Of a DNA stretch of 64,000 nt, positions 19,089-27,588 are shown one piece after another. The translations under genes were made by a program, and so were the position numbers. The first letter of the stretch is position 1, and every line of letters begins with the position of its first letter. Under the pieces are notes generated by a model. That model did no database searches. It saw only the letters and a list, made by a program, of their open reading frames with translations, and was not told the origin of the DNA. Source of the stretch: Hymenobacter sp. HSC-4F20 (GTDB lineage Bacteria > Bacteroidota > Bacteroidia > Cytophagales > Hymenobacteraceae); NCBI RefSeq assembly GCF_019599275.1, contig NZ_JAHZTD010000001.1:1922001-1986000 (forward strand), read 5' to 3'.

Positions 19089-19979
19089 TTAGTCGGCGGG
19101 CATGATGGTAGGAGCCGCCACGCGCTCCGTGAGCGGGGCCACCACGGGCGTGGCCAGAATGTCGGCCAGCACGGGGTCGGGCTCCGCCGACTCCGGGGTG
19201 TTGCTCCACACTTTCCACTGCGCCTTGCCCTGCTGCCACATCTCCTCCAGCATATTTTTGTCGCGCAGCGTGTCCATGGGCTGCCAGAAGCCGGTGTGGC
19301 GGAAGGCGGCCAAGCGGCCTTCGGCGGCCAGGCGCTCTAGCGGAGCTTTTTCCCACACCGTTTCATCGGCATCAATGTAATCGAACACGGCGGGCTCCAG
19401 CACGAAGAAGCCGCCGTTAATCCAGGGCGTTTCACCGCCTTCGGGCTTTTCCGTGAAGCTGGAAACGCGGCTGCTGGAATCCTGCAGGTTAAACACCCCG
19501 AAGCGGCCTGGTTGGCGCACCGCCGTGAGGGTAGCCAGGGCGCCCTGCTGGCGGTGGTAGCGCACAGCCTCCCGAATGTTCACATCCCCTACCCCGTCGC
19601 CGTAGGTCAGGCAGAACGTTTCGTCGCCTACGTACTCGCGCACCCGGCGCAGGCGGCCGCCCGTCATGGTTTCCTGGCCGGTATCTACCAGCGTCACGGT
19701 CCAGGGCTCGGCGTGGTTGCGGTGGATCTGCATCTCGTTGCGGTCCATGCGGAACGTCACATCGGAGTTGTGCAGAAAGTAGTCGGAGAAATACTGCTTG
19801 ATCATGTGCCCCTTATAGCCGCAGCAGATAACAAAGTCGCGGATGCCGTGGTGGGCATAGATTTTCATGATGTGCCAGAGAATGGGCCGGCCCCCAATTT
19901 CTACCATGGGCTTAGGGCGCACCCCGCTTTCCTCGCTGATGCGGGTGCCGTAGCCCCCGGCCAGAATTACTGCTTTCAT
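19089..19979 (-). CDS. rfbF: Glucose-1-phosphate cytidylyltransferase
   Basis: A 296-residue nucleotidyltransferase that makes CDP-glucose from CTP and glucose 1-phosphate. [27 protein letters not shown] is the family signature, and [28 protein letters not shown] and [12 protein letters not shown] follow in order. Usual length is about 257 residues; here the C-terminus carries about 35 extra residues rich in Pro, Ala and Val after KVWSN. It is the first gene of the minus-strand sugar operon, with a promoter at 20076-20105. Confidence 0.95.
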   Translation of the reverse strand: MKAVILAGGYGTRISEESGVRPKPMVEIGGRPILWHIMKIYAHHGIRDFVICCGYKGHMIKQYFSDYFLHNSDVTFRMDRNEMQIHRNHAEPWTVTLVDTGQETMTGGRLRRVREYVGDETFCLTYGDGVGDVNIREAVRYHRQQGALATLTAVRQPGRFGVFNLQDSSSRVSSFTEKPEGGETPWINGGFFVLEPAVFDYIDADETVWEKAPLERLAAEGRLAAFRHTGFWQPMDTLRDKNMLEEMWQQGKAQWKVWSNTPESAEPDPVLADILATPVVAPLTERVAAPTIMPAD

Positions 19980-20075
19980 ATTATGTGAGGGGTTAGAAAT
20001 ATGAGGTCGGAAAAGAAGTCAGCGAGAGGAGCTCAAGCGCAGATACTGCGGAACTTATAGGAAGCTAAGGTTGCT

Positions 20076-20105
20076 GAAATATAGGGTATATTGTAATTCT
20101 ATCAA
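20076..20105 (-). promoter_or_regulatory. Promoter of the rfbF operon
   Basis: On the minus strand TTG (20103-20105), 19 bases, then TATATTTC (20076-20083), one base off TAnnTTTG. It lies in a very AT-rich stretch and would start transcription near 20069, about 90 bases before rfbF. Confidence 0.55.
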
Positions 20106-20229
20106 TATTTTTTATAAGTATTTTTCAAAAAAAGTAAACTATACATCTCTATTATCCTGTGTTCCGCACATGCCATTGCAGCCTCCAGTTACAACGGGGG
20201 GTAAGCAAGGGAAAGTGGCGAAGAGGAGG

Positions 20230-21012
20230 CTACGCTACCGGGCGGGGCGTGGGCCGACCTACCATGTGGGCAACTGTGCGGCGGGTGAGCAGGTACACGA
20301 ACTGGGTATTGGTGACTAGGTAGCGCCGCCATAAGCGGCGCGGCTCCAGCCACAGCCGGTAGGCCCACTCCAGCCAGAGCCGTCGTGCCCACAGAGGCAG
20401 GCGCTTTTCCAGGCCTGCGTACACCGGAAACGCCTGCCCTACCCCCAGCATGCACGCCCGAATGCGCCCCTGGTGGCTGGCCATCCAGCGTTCCTGCCGA
20501 GGACAGCCCAGGGCTACAAACAGCAAGTCAGGGTCGGTGGCGTTGATGGCGGCTACTTCTGCTGCATCTTCCTCGGGAGTCAGGGTCCGGAAGGGCGGGG
20601 AATGGGTACCGGCAATGCGCAGGGTAGGCAGCTCACGCCGGGCCCGCGCTACCATGGCTTGCAGCACGTCCTCGGTGGTGCCATAAAAGTACACCGACTG
20701 CCCGTTTTGCGCGGCGGCTTCCAGCAGGGCAGGCAGCAAATCCATACCCGCTACCCGCGGCTGGGGCGGACTACTTGGGTTTAGCCAGTGCACCACCGCC
20801 GCCACGGGGCTACCATCGGGGGCTACTACGGCCGCCTCGTGCAACACCTGCCGAAACGCCGCGTCGCGCTGGGCCTCTACCACCATATGCACGTTGGCGA
20901 AGCACACGTAGGCCGAAGCCCGGGCCGCGCCCAGCTTCAGAATGGTCGTCACGAAATCAGACACTGAGCCGGTAGAAATCCAGGAATCCAGGACGGGTAG
21001 CTTACGCAGCAT
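20230..21012 (-). CDS. WecG/TagA/CpsF family glycosyltransferase
   Basis: A 260-residue GT26 enzyme. The ATG at 21012 (MLRKLPVLDSWISTGS) is chosen over one 14 codons earlier. VCFANVHMVVEAQRD near residue 37, VAPDGSPVA near 60 with the catalytic Asp, and LLFVALGCPRQERWMASHQGRI near 170 are family marks; VGQAFPVYAGLEKRLPLWARRLWLEWAYRL precedes the C-terminus. These enzymes add the second sugar to undecaprenyl-linked intermediates, which fits the phosphotransferase gene just upstream. Confidence 0.92.
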   Translation of the reverse strand: MLRKLPVLDSWISTGSVSDFVTTILKLGAARASAYVCFANVHMVVEAQRDAAFRQVLHEAAVVAPDGSPVAAVVHWLNPSSPPQPRVAGMDLLPALLEAAAQNGQSVYFYGTTEDVLQAMVARARRELPTLRIAGTHSPPFRTLTPEEDAAEVAAINATDPDLLFVALGCPRQERWMASHQGRIRACMLGVGQAFPVYAGLEKRLPLWARRLWLEWAYRLWLEPRRLWRRYLVTNTQFVYLLTRRTVAHMVGRPTPRPVA

Positions 21013-21116
21013 ACAACAGAGAAGGAAAGAGTGAGCGGGAGGGCCAAGCAACACGTGCAGCGCGTGCCTTCTGCGCAGACTGCGTGGTGCAACCGCCCCC
21101 GCGTGGTACCCTACGC

Positions 21117-22520
21117 TTAATAGGCGTTCTTTTCGCCCTTGACCATGTTCCAGACGGTGAGGCCGATGATTTTCATATCCAGCCCGAATGACCAGTTTTC
21201 CACGTATTTCAGGTCGTATTCCACCCGCTTTTCCATGGTGCCGGCCTCGCGGGTTTCCCCCCGGAACCCGTGCACCTGGGCGTAGCCCGTGATGCCCGGC
21301 GTTACGGCGTGGCGCATCTGGTACGTGCGGATGTGCTTGCTGTATTCCTCCAGCTGCGAAATCATGTTGGGCCGAGGCCCCACCACCGACATATGGCCGA
21401 GCAGCACATTGAAGAACTGGGGTAGCTCGTCGAGGTTGTACTTGCGCAGATACTGGCCTACGCGGGTAATACGGGCGTCGCCTTTGGTAGCCTGCAGCTC
21501 CGTCTGCCCGTGGTCGGTGCGCATGGTGCGGAGCTTAAAGCACGGAAACAGCTGATTACGCTTGCCCGGCCGCAACTGCTTGAAGAACACTGGCCCCGGC
21601 GAATCCAGCTTAATAAGCACAGCCAGCACCGTGAGCACCACCGGAAACACGCCCAGAATAACAATGAGCGAAAAAACTATGTCAAACAGGCGCTTTAGTA
21701 CCTGATTGGTGCGCATCCCCAGCGGCGCGTGCCGGATAGTGAGAATGGGCAGGTGGTCGTAGAAATATACATTCACATCTTTACGGACGGTACCGCGGAA
21801 ATCAGGGACAATGCGGAAGGACAGAAAATGCTCGTCGGCGAAGCGGGAGAGGTCCTCAATCAGCTGCCGACGGTCGAGGGGCATGGCAAAGTAGATTTCA
21901 TCGACCTGGTCGCGCACGCAGTAGTTTTTCAACTCGGCCAGCCGGCCGCGCACCAGGGGCCGCAAGCCAGCGGGCACGTGCTCCGAGCTGTCGGTGAAAA
22001 AGCCCATGAACTGGTTGCCAATCGGGTCGTGGGAGGCCAGGAAGCGGTACAGTTCCTGGCCGCTGGCGCCGGCGCCCACTATCACAAAACGGCTGTGGGG
22101 CCGGGCCAAGTGGGTGTGGTAGGCCCGGTACAGAAACGTGATAAGGAAGCGCCCGGCCACCACGGCCGTCACAGAAAAGCTGTAAACCGAGAACAGGTAG
22201 CGCACTGGCAGCCAGTACATGCGCATGGCCACTACGCCCAGCAGCACAATACCGGCGTGCAGCAGAAAAGTGCGCATCAGGTAAAGCAACTTTTCCGGGT
22301 AGGTAATGAGCTTGTCGGTGCGGTAGAGGTTGGCAAACTGCCCCGATATGATCCACCAGATCAGGGCAAAGATGGCGTAGAAAAACGGGTAATAGCCCCC
22401 GAAGTACCAGCTGCCCAGAAACAGGTAGCCCGCTACCCGGAACGCCCCGAATATTAACAGCACGTCGATCAGGGGCAGGATAAAGCGCGAAGTATCAGAG
22501 TAATGCCTGTATCGTTCCAT
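21117..22520 (-). CDS. Polyprenyl-phosphate sugar phosphotransferase (WcaJ/WbaP type)
   Basis: A 467-residue membrane enzyme that moves a sugar 1-phosphate from a nucleotide sugar to undecaprenyl phosphate, starting repeat-unit assembly. The N-terminal part has four or five membrane spans (PLIDVLLIFGAF, YPFFYAIFALIWWII and others); a CoA-binding-like domain follows (FVIVGAGASGQELYRFL); the catalytic part begins with LKRLFDIVFSLIVILGVFP and has SPGPVFFKQLRPGKRNQLF, KFLRT-like LRTM, and RKYNLDELPQFFNVLLGHMSVVGPRP. Full length. It is the first gene of a two-gene unit with the WecG-like gene, with its own promoter. Confidence 0.95.
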   Translation of the reverse strand: MERYRHYSDTSRFILPLIDVLLIFGAFRVAGYLFLGSWYFGGYYPFFYAIFALIWWIISGQFANLYRTDKLITYPEKLLYLMRTFLLHAGIVLLGVVAMRMYWLPVRYLFSVYSFSVTAVVAGRFLITFLYRAYHTHLARPHSRFVIVGAGASGQELYRFLASHDPIGNQFMGFFTDSSEHVPAGLRPLVRGRLAELKNYCVRDQVDEIYFAMPLDRRQLIEDLSRFADEHFLSFRIVPDFRGTVRKDVNVYFYDHLPILTIRHAPLGMRTNQVLKRLFDIVFSLIVILGVFPVVLTVLAVLIKLDSPGPVFFKQLRPGKRNQLFPCFKLRTMRTDHGQTELQATKGDARITRVGQYLRKYNLDELPQFFNVLLGHMSVVGPRPNMISQLEEYSKHIRTYQMRHAVTPGITGYAQVHGFRGETREAGTMEKRVEYDLKYVENWSFGLDMKIIGLTVWNMVKGEKNAY

Positions 22521-22594
22521 AAGCCGAAAGAGAGAAGTGCTAAGGAAGCTAAAGGTGAGAGGAGAGATACTTCGTTATCTACGTGCGGTTACAA

Positions 22595-22624
22595 CAAAGA
22601 AACGCATAATTGTTCCTTAAACAA
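22595..22624 (-). promoter_or_regulatory. Promoter of the phosphotransferase gene
   Basis: On the minus strand TTG (22622-22624), a 19-base spacer and TTTCTTTG (22595-22602), one base off the consensus. The leader would be about 70 bases. Confidence 0.55.
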
Positions 22625-22709
22625 TAATTAATAGCATTAAATATTTAAAACGGTAAAATATACCTCAGAATGATTCACAAAGTGACTTGGCTTGGCTCCT
22701 ACGATGAAA

Positions 22710-22760
22710 TGCCTCGGCCGTTGGGCTTTCCTGCTTGGAAAAAGCCCAACGGCCGAGGCA
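22710..22760 (-). terminator. Strong hairpin after the type IX-secreted protein gene
   Basis: Perfect 20-base arms (22710-22729 and 22741-22760) around an 11-base loop, 21 bases after the stop codon of the minus-strand gene at 22781-24700. The T run is inside the loop side, so the stop may be imperfect. Confidence 0.75.
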
Positions 22761-22780
22761 CTGCCATGCTGCTCCTACTT

Positions 22781-24700
22781 TCAGGGATTTACCTGCAACC
22801 AGCCTTTGTATTTGCGGCCGTCGGTGTAGGTTATCAGGAAGTAGTAGGTACCGGCTACCCCTCTCCCACCCCAGCGAAAGCCCCGGCTGCCGGAGTGATA
22901 CACTTCCTGGCCCCAGCGGCTGTAAATGGTGATGCCTCCAAACCGGCCGTCGCAGAGGTCGGGAGGCAGATCAGGCAGGGTGAAGACATCGTTGCGGCCG
23001 TCCCGGTTGGGGGTGATAATGTTGGGGGGCAGGAAGGCTACCGTATCGGGGGTGGGCACTACTTCGAAACGCACGGTGCGCGTTTGGGCCAGGGTATTGC
23101 AAACCGCACTTTCCTGCAGGCGAAATGTCACGAGCAACTCTGAGGTAAGGGCCTGGGCCGCGCAGGTTGCCTCCCACTGGAAGGTGCCGGAGGCCTGTCC
23201 CCGGCCATTCTGGGCCGTGAAGCGCATGCCGGCGGCGGCCAGATCGAAGCGCTGGCCGGTGGCCGTCAGGGCCAGGGCGTCGCCATCAGTATCCAGGCCC
23301 GTTAGGGTGGCCAAGTAGGTAGTGCCCAGCGGTACCCGGATGGTTACTGGCGGGGCGTCCTGGGCGTTGAGCGGCGGGGGCAGTGTGCTGGTCAGCAGGG
23401 GCGGGGCGTTGGGGGGTAGCGTGGCAGTGAAAGCTACCCGCACGGTGTCGCGCTTGGGCAGGCTGCATCCGTCGTCGGCCACTATCACATCCAGCAGGTA
23501 CACCTGTCCGTTGCTGTTGAGGCAGTCGGGAAAGCAGAAGCGGGCGGTCAGCGAATCGGGGGCGCCGGGCGCGCGTACAAGGCCCGCGGCGGGGGTGGTA
23601 AAGCCGGGCACGGGGGTAGTGAAGTTGACGGGGCGCAGGCTCAGGGTCAGGCGGGAGTTGGCGTCGGGGTCAGTGAAGCGCACTTGCAGGCAGCGGTCGG
23701 CCCCGGGCACCAAGCGCAGCGTATCCCGGCCGGGGCGGTAGGGCCGGCCGGTGGTGGATTGCAGCTCCAGACTCGGAGCGGTGTTACGGGGGCAGTTAAG
23801 CACGAAAAGCTGGAAGTCGCGCCGGGTTTCGCCAATCTTGACTCCGCCGCGGTACTCAGAGCAGCGCACGCCGAACACGAACAGCCCGAGCTGGGTAGGC
23901 CGCACCGTGAGGCGGCCCGTGCGGGCATCTACGCCCAGCGTGGGGTTGCCCGGAATCTGGTTCTGCTCCCCCAGGCCCGCCACCCAGGTAATGGGCGCGT
24001 AGGGTGCCGGCGCCGCTTGGTTGGGGTTGGAGTTGCCCGTGCTGGCATGCCCGTTCAGGGGCGTCACCAAGTCGTAGGCCAGCGAATCACCATCGGGGTC
24101 CTGCCCGCCGAAGTCGTAGTAAAATAGCTCGCCCCGGCAGGCGTAGTCGCCGAGGGCTGGAAAGATACGCGGGGTAGAATCCAGGAAAGGCTGGCCGTTG
24201 CGCACTACGGCCGGAAACTCCAGGTAGAACGCCTGGGCGGCCCCCAGGGAGTTCACAATGTTACTCAGGCCCTGGTTTCGGCAGCAGCGCTCCACGGCCA
24301 CGTAGTAGCCGCCCGTGCTGGCGTAGGTAGCCGCCGGCAGCGAAATGGTGGTGGTGTAAATAAGCTTGCGGGTGCTCAGCGCCGAGCTGGTACAGGCCGG
24401 GTTGGTGTAGCTGACAAACGTGTTGCTGGTCAGGGGCAGAACCACGTTCTGCATCCGCAGATTGGTTCCCTTTTCAAAGATGCTGGCCCGCATATCGTCG
24501 TCCAGGGCGCCCGGGCTCCCGTTGATGGCATCGAAGTACAGAGTCAGGGTCAGGGCGTAGCTGCTGCCGGAGCGATACTGCAGGTCCAGCTCACCGCCTA
24601 CGATGTGGGTGGCGCGGGCGGCCGGCCCCGTTAGGAGCATGAGGAGCACAACCGCTAGCCACAGCCGCTTCGCCCGAAAAAAAAGAGTAACGTATTTCAT
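22781..24700 (-). CDS. Large secreted protein with gliding-motility-type C-terminal domain (type IX secretion, type B)
   Basis: A 639-residue exported protein. A signal peptide (LWLAVVLLMLLTGPAARA) is followed by THIVGGELDLQY, the usual start of a family of large Bacteroidota surface proteins, then several Ig-like beta domains. The last 90 residues form the type B sorting domain (FLPPNIITPNRDGRNDVF, ITIYSRWGQEVYHS, GTYYFLITYTDGRKYKGWLQV). Many Cys residues suggest disulfides in the mature protein. It should pass the outer membrane through the type IX system and be held at the cell surface. The exact role is not known. Confidence 0.9.
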   Translation of the reverse strand: MKYVTLFFRAKRLWLAVVLLMLLTGPAARATHIVGGELDLQYRSGSSYALTLTLYFDAINGSPGALDDDMRASIFEKGTNLRMQNVVLPLTSNTFVSYTNPACTSSALSTRKLIYTTTISLPAATYASTGGYYVAVERCCRNQGLSNIVNSLGAAQAFYLEFPAVVRNGQPFLDSTPRIFPALGDYACRGELFYYDFGGQDPDGDSLAYDLVTPLNGHASTGNSNPNQAAPAPYAPITWVAGLGEQNQIPGNPTLGVDARTGRLTVRPTQLGLFVFGVRCSEYRGGVKIGETRRDFQLFVLNCPRNTAPSLELQSTTGRPYRPGRDTLRLVPGADRCLQVRFTDPDANSRLTLSLRPVNFTTPVPGFTTPAAGLVRAPGAPDSLTARFCFPDCLNSNGQVYLLDVIVADDGCSLPKRDTVRVAFTATLPPNAPPLLTSTLPPPLNAQDAPPVTIRVPLGTTYLATLTGLDTDGDALALTATGQRFDLAAAGMRFTAQNGRGQASGTFQWEATCAAQALTSELLVTFRLQESAVCNTLAQTRTVRFEVVPTPDTVAFLPPNIITPNRDGRNDVFTLPDLPPDLCDGRFGGITIYSRWGQEVYHSGSRGFRWGGRGVAGTYYFLITYTDGRKYKGWLQVNP

Positions 24701-25107
24701 ACAGGTTGACTAAAGTATTCCAGCCGCCTAACCAGACTGCGCGGTGTGCCTCCTGTCGCCGTCCGCTTCCCGGCGCGCACGTAGCACTAATCCGGCGCTG
24801 CGCCACCCGGGCGCGGGTTGGATAGTTGGATGACCACGTATTAAGAAAGGCGGAAAACACGACAAAAGCTATTTTTACCTTTCTGCCACACTGCGCCTTA
24901 CAACTGCCTTTCCGGGGCAAGCCCGTTGTAGCAAGCAGGAGAGGAAGGCCCCCGGGAACCAGCCAGGCAGCCGAAGATGGTACCCGCTGGGCCCTGCTGC
25001 TCTCAGTTATCGACGTTCGGGCCAAAGTCATCTACTAACTGGGGGCGAAAGGTAGCGTAGCCCGCATGTTTGTAAGCTCGACTAAAACGCCTACCCCACA
25101 AATTCCG
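24701..25107. other. Intergenic region without a supported gene
   Basis: Between the signal peptide gene start at 24700 and the small-RNA candidate. The first 100 bases are GC-rich; an AT-richer part follows near 24840-24900 that may hold the promoter of the minus-strand gene, but I find no clean -33/-7 pair. Reading frames here have no recognisable content. Confidence 0.4.
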
Positions 25108-25119
25108 TAGGTTTGCTTT

Positions 25120-25204
25120 GCCGGCTGTTACAGGTGTGTGTCTGCCGGCAAGAGCTGCACCTATTGCATTATAAGCCCTGGCTGACGAGCCGGGGCTTTT
25201 TTTT
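25120..25204 (+). ncRNA. Candidate small RNA with terminator
   Basis: A perfect -7 box TAGGTTTG lies at 25108-25115; no -33 box is seen at the usual spacing. Downstream there is a stem with 8-base arms (TTGCCGGC at 25118-25125, GCCGGCAA at 25144-25151), an AGGTG/CACCT pairing that overlaps its loop, and then a typical terminator (AAGCCC-GGCT with AGCC-GGGCTT, 25173-25198) followed by eight T's. No reading frame precedes this plus-strand terminator, and both flanking genes are on the minus strand. It does not look like 6S RNA, SRP RNA, tmRNA or RNase P RNA. Confidence 0.5.
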
Positions 25205-25273
25205 ATGTCTTGTTGGTGCTGCGCCCAACTGCGGGCGTTCGGTTCGGGCCAGAGCGGCTACCCCCAGGCAGGG

Positions 25274-25330
25274 GCATACAATACGCAAGCCCGCCTCCTT
25301 TCCGGGGAAGCGGGCCTGCGTGTTGTATGC
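25274..25330 (-). terminator. Terminator hairpin of the curlin-repeat gene
   Basis: Imperfect 21-base arms (GCATACAATACGCA...TGCGTGTTGTATGC with GCCCGC/GCGGGC inside) 10 bases after the stop of the minus-strand gene. Confidence 0.65.
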
Positions 25331-25339
25331 CGGAATAGG

Positions 25340-26692
25340 TTAGTGGTTCTGGTGCACGAGCGTAGTGTTGCCGTCGCCGGTTTGCAGCACGTTGCTGCTG
25401 TTGCCGCTGGCCCCCTGGTAGGTGCGGGCATCGTTGCTGTTGCCAGCCTGCACCTGGCGGGCGTAAGAGTCGTCGGCTGTCTGGCTGATGGAGCCGTAGT
25501 TGCCCGAGCGGGTGGGGCTGCTGGCAAATCCGCCCACTTGCTGGTCCTGCAGGGCCGTATTGCGGTTGCCCGTCTGCTCTACTATGGCCTCGTGATACTG
25601 TCCTTGCTGGTTCTGCGTAGCCACGTTGCGGTTGCCCTCCTGCTCAATGGAAGCCTGCACAAAGCCGGCGTTTTGCTGGCGCTGGGTGGCTGTGTTATTA
25701 TTACCCACCTGCAGAGCAGTTGACCCCGAAAATGCCGTATTGACCTGCGTTTGGGTGGCCTCGTTGCGGTTGCCATTCTGGGTAACCGTAGCCCTGACCG
25801 ACGTTACGTCCGTCTGGCTTTGAGTAGCGGCGTTGTTGTTGCCGGTTTGGGTAGCGCTGGCCGCCACGGTTCCGTAAGACCCCGAATGGTTCTGCGTTTG
25901 GGTAGCCGCGTTGTTGTTGCCGGTCTGCAGGATAAACGCAGAAGAAGACGCATATCCGGTGCCAATCTGGAGCTGAGTGGCCGCATTGTTATTGCCTAGC
26001 TGCTCGATGCTGGCAGTCATGTAACCGCTGGATCTTTGCTGCTGCTGCTGACTGGCCGTGTTGTTGTTGCCCTGCTGCAGTACGCTGCCCCGCGTCTCGT
26101 TGCCTGAGGAAACACTCTGCTGCTGACTGGCTATGTTATTGGCTCCCAACTGCCGAGCCGTAACAGTTCCGGCACTACTAGTCTCTTGTTTCTGAGTAGC
26201 GCGGTTATTATTGCCCGTGCTCTGAAAGATAGTGGCGTAGGCGTTGCGGCCGCTCTGATTTTGGGTGGCGTAGTTGCCGCCGCTAAGTTGCTCAATCGTA
26301 GCACTATGGCTGAAGCCGCCCTGGGATTGGCTGGCGTAGTTCCCGTCGCTGCCCGCGGCGGTGGAGCCCTGCCGGATGCGGGCCCCGTTAGCGCCCCGGC
26401 TTACGTCGGAACGCTGCACCTGCACGGCCTGCTGGCGGTTGCCCATTTGGTCGGTTAGGGCCAGATGCTGACTGCCTTCCTGGGTCTGGGTTACCTCGTT
26501 GTTGTTGCCACTGCTGCTGCCCCCGTTCACGGCCGCGTCGTTCTGGCGGGCCACGGCCGTGTTTGAACGGCCCGTTTGCTCCACCGTCACGCGGTTGTTG
26601 TTGCCGTAGCTAGTGGAAGTCTGGGTGTTGTTCTGCGCGAGGGCAGCGCCGCTGGTCAGCAAAGCGGCCATGAGTACTCCGGTTGATTTCAT
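25340..26692 (-). CDS. Curlin-repeat protein (functional amyloid, CsgA/CsgB-like)
   Basis: A 450-residue exported protein. After a signal peptide (MKSTGVLMAALLTSGAALAQ) nearly the whole chain is about 20 imperfect repeats of roughly 20 residues with the pattern GNNNxATQxQ, for example TGNNNAATQTQ, GNRNEATQTQ and GNRNVATQNQ. The regular Gln and Asn spacing is that of curlin repeats, which stack into a beta-solenoid in curli fibres. E. coli CsgA has five repeats, so this is a long version; the middle repeats are the most regular. No csgE, csgF or csgG is in the window. It probably forms an extracellular amyloid in the biofilm matrix, next to the exopolysaccharide locus. Confidence 0.9.
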   Translation of the reverse strand: MKSTGVLMAALLTSGAALAQNNTQTSTSYGNNNRVTVEQTGRSNTAVARQNDAAVNGGSSSGNNNEVTQTQEGSQHLALTDQMGNRQQAVQVQRSDVSRGANGARIRQGSTAAGSDGNYASQSQGGFSHSATIEQLSGGNYATQNQSGRNAYATIFQSTGNNNRATQKQETSSAGTVTARQLGANNIASQQQSVSSGNETRGSVLQQGNNNTASQQQQQRSSGYMTASIEQLGNNNAATQLQIGTGYASSSAFILQTGNNNAATQTQNHSGSYGTVAASATQTGNNNAATQSQTDVTSVRATVTQNGNRNEATQTQVNTAFSGSTALQVGNNNTATQRQQNAGFVQASIEQEGNRNVATQNQQGQYHEAIVEQTGNRNTALQDQQVGGFASSPTRSGNYGSISQTADDSYARQVQAGNSNDARTYQGASGNSSNVLQTGDGNTTLVHQNH

Positions 26693-27022
26693 ACTGCTAG
26701 TAGGATAGATGGTGGGAAATCGAACACACCCAACGGGTAACCGTTGAGCAGTGATACGCCTAAAGTTTTATATAAATATTCATAATAAAAATTAGTTACA
26801 TCCTTTTTTATACATAACTCGACTATCCCTAATTACCTGGCTATCAAGCACCGCAAGCTATCCATGCCTAACAACCGGACGTAAACGGCGGAGAGTGGCT
26901 TTTTGCCCGCAACTCTTTCCGGAGCTAGCCCCCGTATGGTTCCGGCCGGCGTTGGTCCGTGAGGCGTAGTCGAATGGGCTTTCCCGGCAAACTGGCTGGC
27001 AGCCGCAGCCGGTCAAAGAAAA
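26693..27022. other. AT-rich intergenic region upstream of the curlin-repeat gene
   Basis: Holds the presumed promoter of the minus-strand curlin gene in an AT-rich stretch at 26760-26830; no full -33/-7 match is seen. A short inverted repeat, CAACGG-GTAA-CCGTTG, lies at 26731-26746, about 40 bases before the start codon, and could be an operator. No coding content is recognised in the rest. Confidence 0.4.
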
Positions 27023-27055
27023 TTTGGCAGTGTCGACCCAGCGGCTTTACCTTTG
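27023..27055 (+). promoter_or_regulatory. Promoter of the SAM riboswitch leader
   Basis: TTTG (27023-27026), a 21-base spacer and TACCTTTG (27048-27055), a full match. It would start the transcript near 27062, about 20 bases before the riboswitch. Confidence 0.7.
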
Positions 27056-27082
27056 CCACACTCAATTCTTTACCTGAAAGGA

Positions 27083-27183
27083 TTGTTTTTATACAGAGGC
27101 GTGGAGAGACAGGCTCGACGAAACGCCGGCAACCTTCCGTAGCAGTACGGAAACGGTGCCAACTCCTGACCATATAAAAACAA
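27083..27183 (+). promoter_or_regulatory. SAM-I (S-box) riboswitch aptamer
   Basis: The stretch has the conserved order of the S-box: GGAGAGACAGGCTCGACGAAA, then CGCCGGCAACC, a variable P4 hairpin (TTCCG-loop-CGGAA), ACGGTGCCAACTCCTGA. The closing P1 stem is perfect over 11 bases: TTGTTTTTATA (27083-27093) with TATAAAAACAA (27173-27183). SAM-I riboswitches shut off sulfur and methionine genes when S-adenosylmethionine is plentiful. It lies on the plus strand 405 bases before a two-gene operon (ATP-grasp ligase and flavin monooxygenase), with no other gene between. Confidence 0.93.
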
Positions 27184-27356
27184 CGTACCGTGAACCGCTT
27201 CCCGCACTTCGCCCTTACTCCTGCCACCGCTGCATCCGTACAGCATGGATGTTGTAGCACGTGTTGTTGGGCGGTGTGTATGCCGCTGGCTGGGTAGGCA
27301 GCTGTTAATCCGTATTCTGGCGGACGTAAACGTTCGGGGCGCGCTGGTGATGTAAC

Positions 27357-27429
27357 CGCTGCACCGGCCGCACTTGCTACGGCCCGCCTAGCCCGAAAAT
27401 ACACGGATCCTTGCCGGTGCGGCGCTTTT
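27357..27429 (+). terminator. Possible expression-platform terminator
   Basis: CGCTGCACCGGC (27357-27368) pairs over 12 bases, one of them G-U, with GCCGGTGCGGCG (27413-27424), followed by CTTTTCTTCT. The loop is about 44 bases, which is long. It lies between the SAM aptamer and the ATP-grasp gene and could be the stop used when SAM is bound. The long region 27184-27588 otherwise has no gene. Confidence 0.4.
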
Positions 27430-27588
27430 CTTCTGCTTTCTGTTGCGGTGGCTGCGGCAGTCAGGCATTTGGGCTTCTCGCCGATGTTTCCCTAAGGAGC
27501 CCCCTACCCCTGCGCTACCCCCCAAGCTTCCAGCTGCTGCAACGGCTTTCCCTAATTTTCTACTTTCTAGTTCTTCTTCCCCCCTCGC

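Noticed and set aside
25120..25204. Small-RNA candidate as SRP RNA, 6S RNA or tmRNA
   Set aside because: The conserved cores of those RNAs are not present, and the candidate is too short for 6S or tmRNA.
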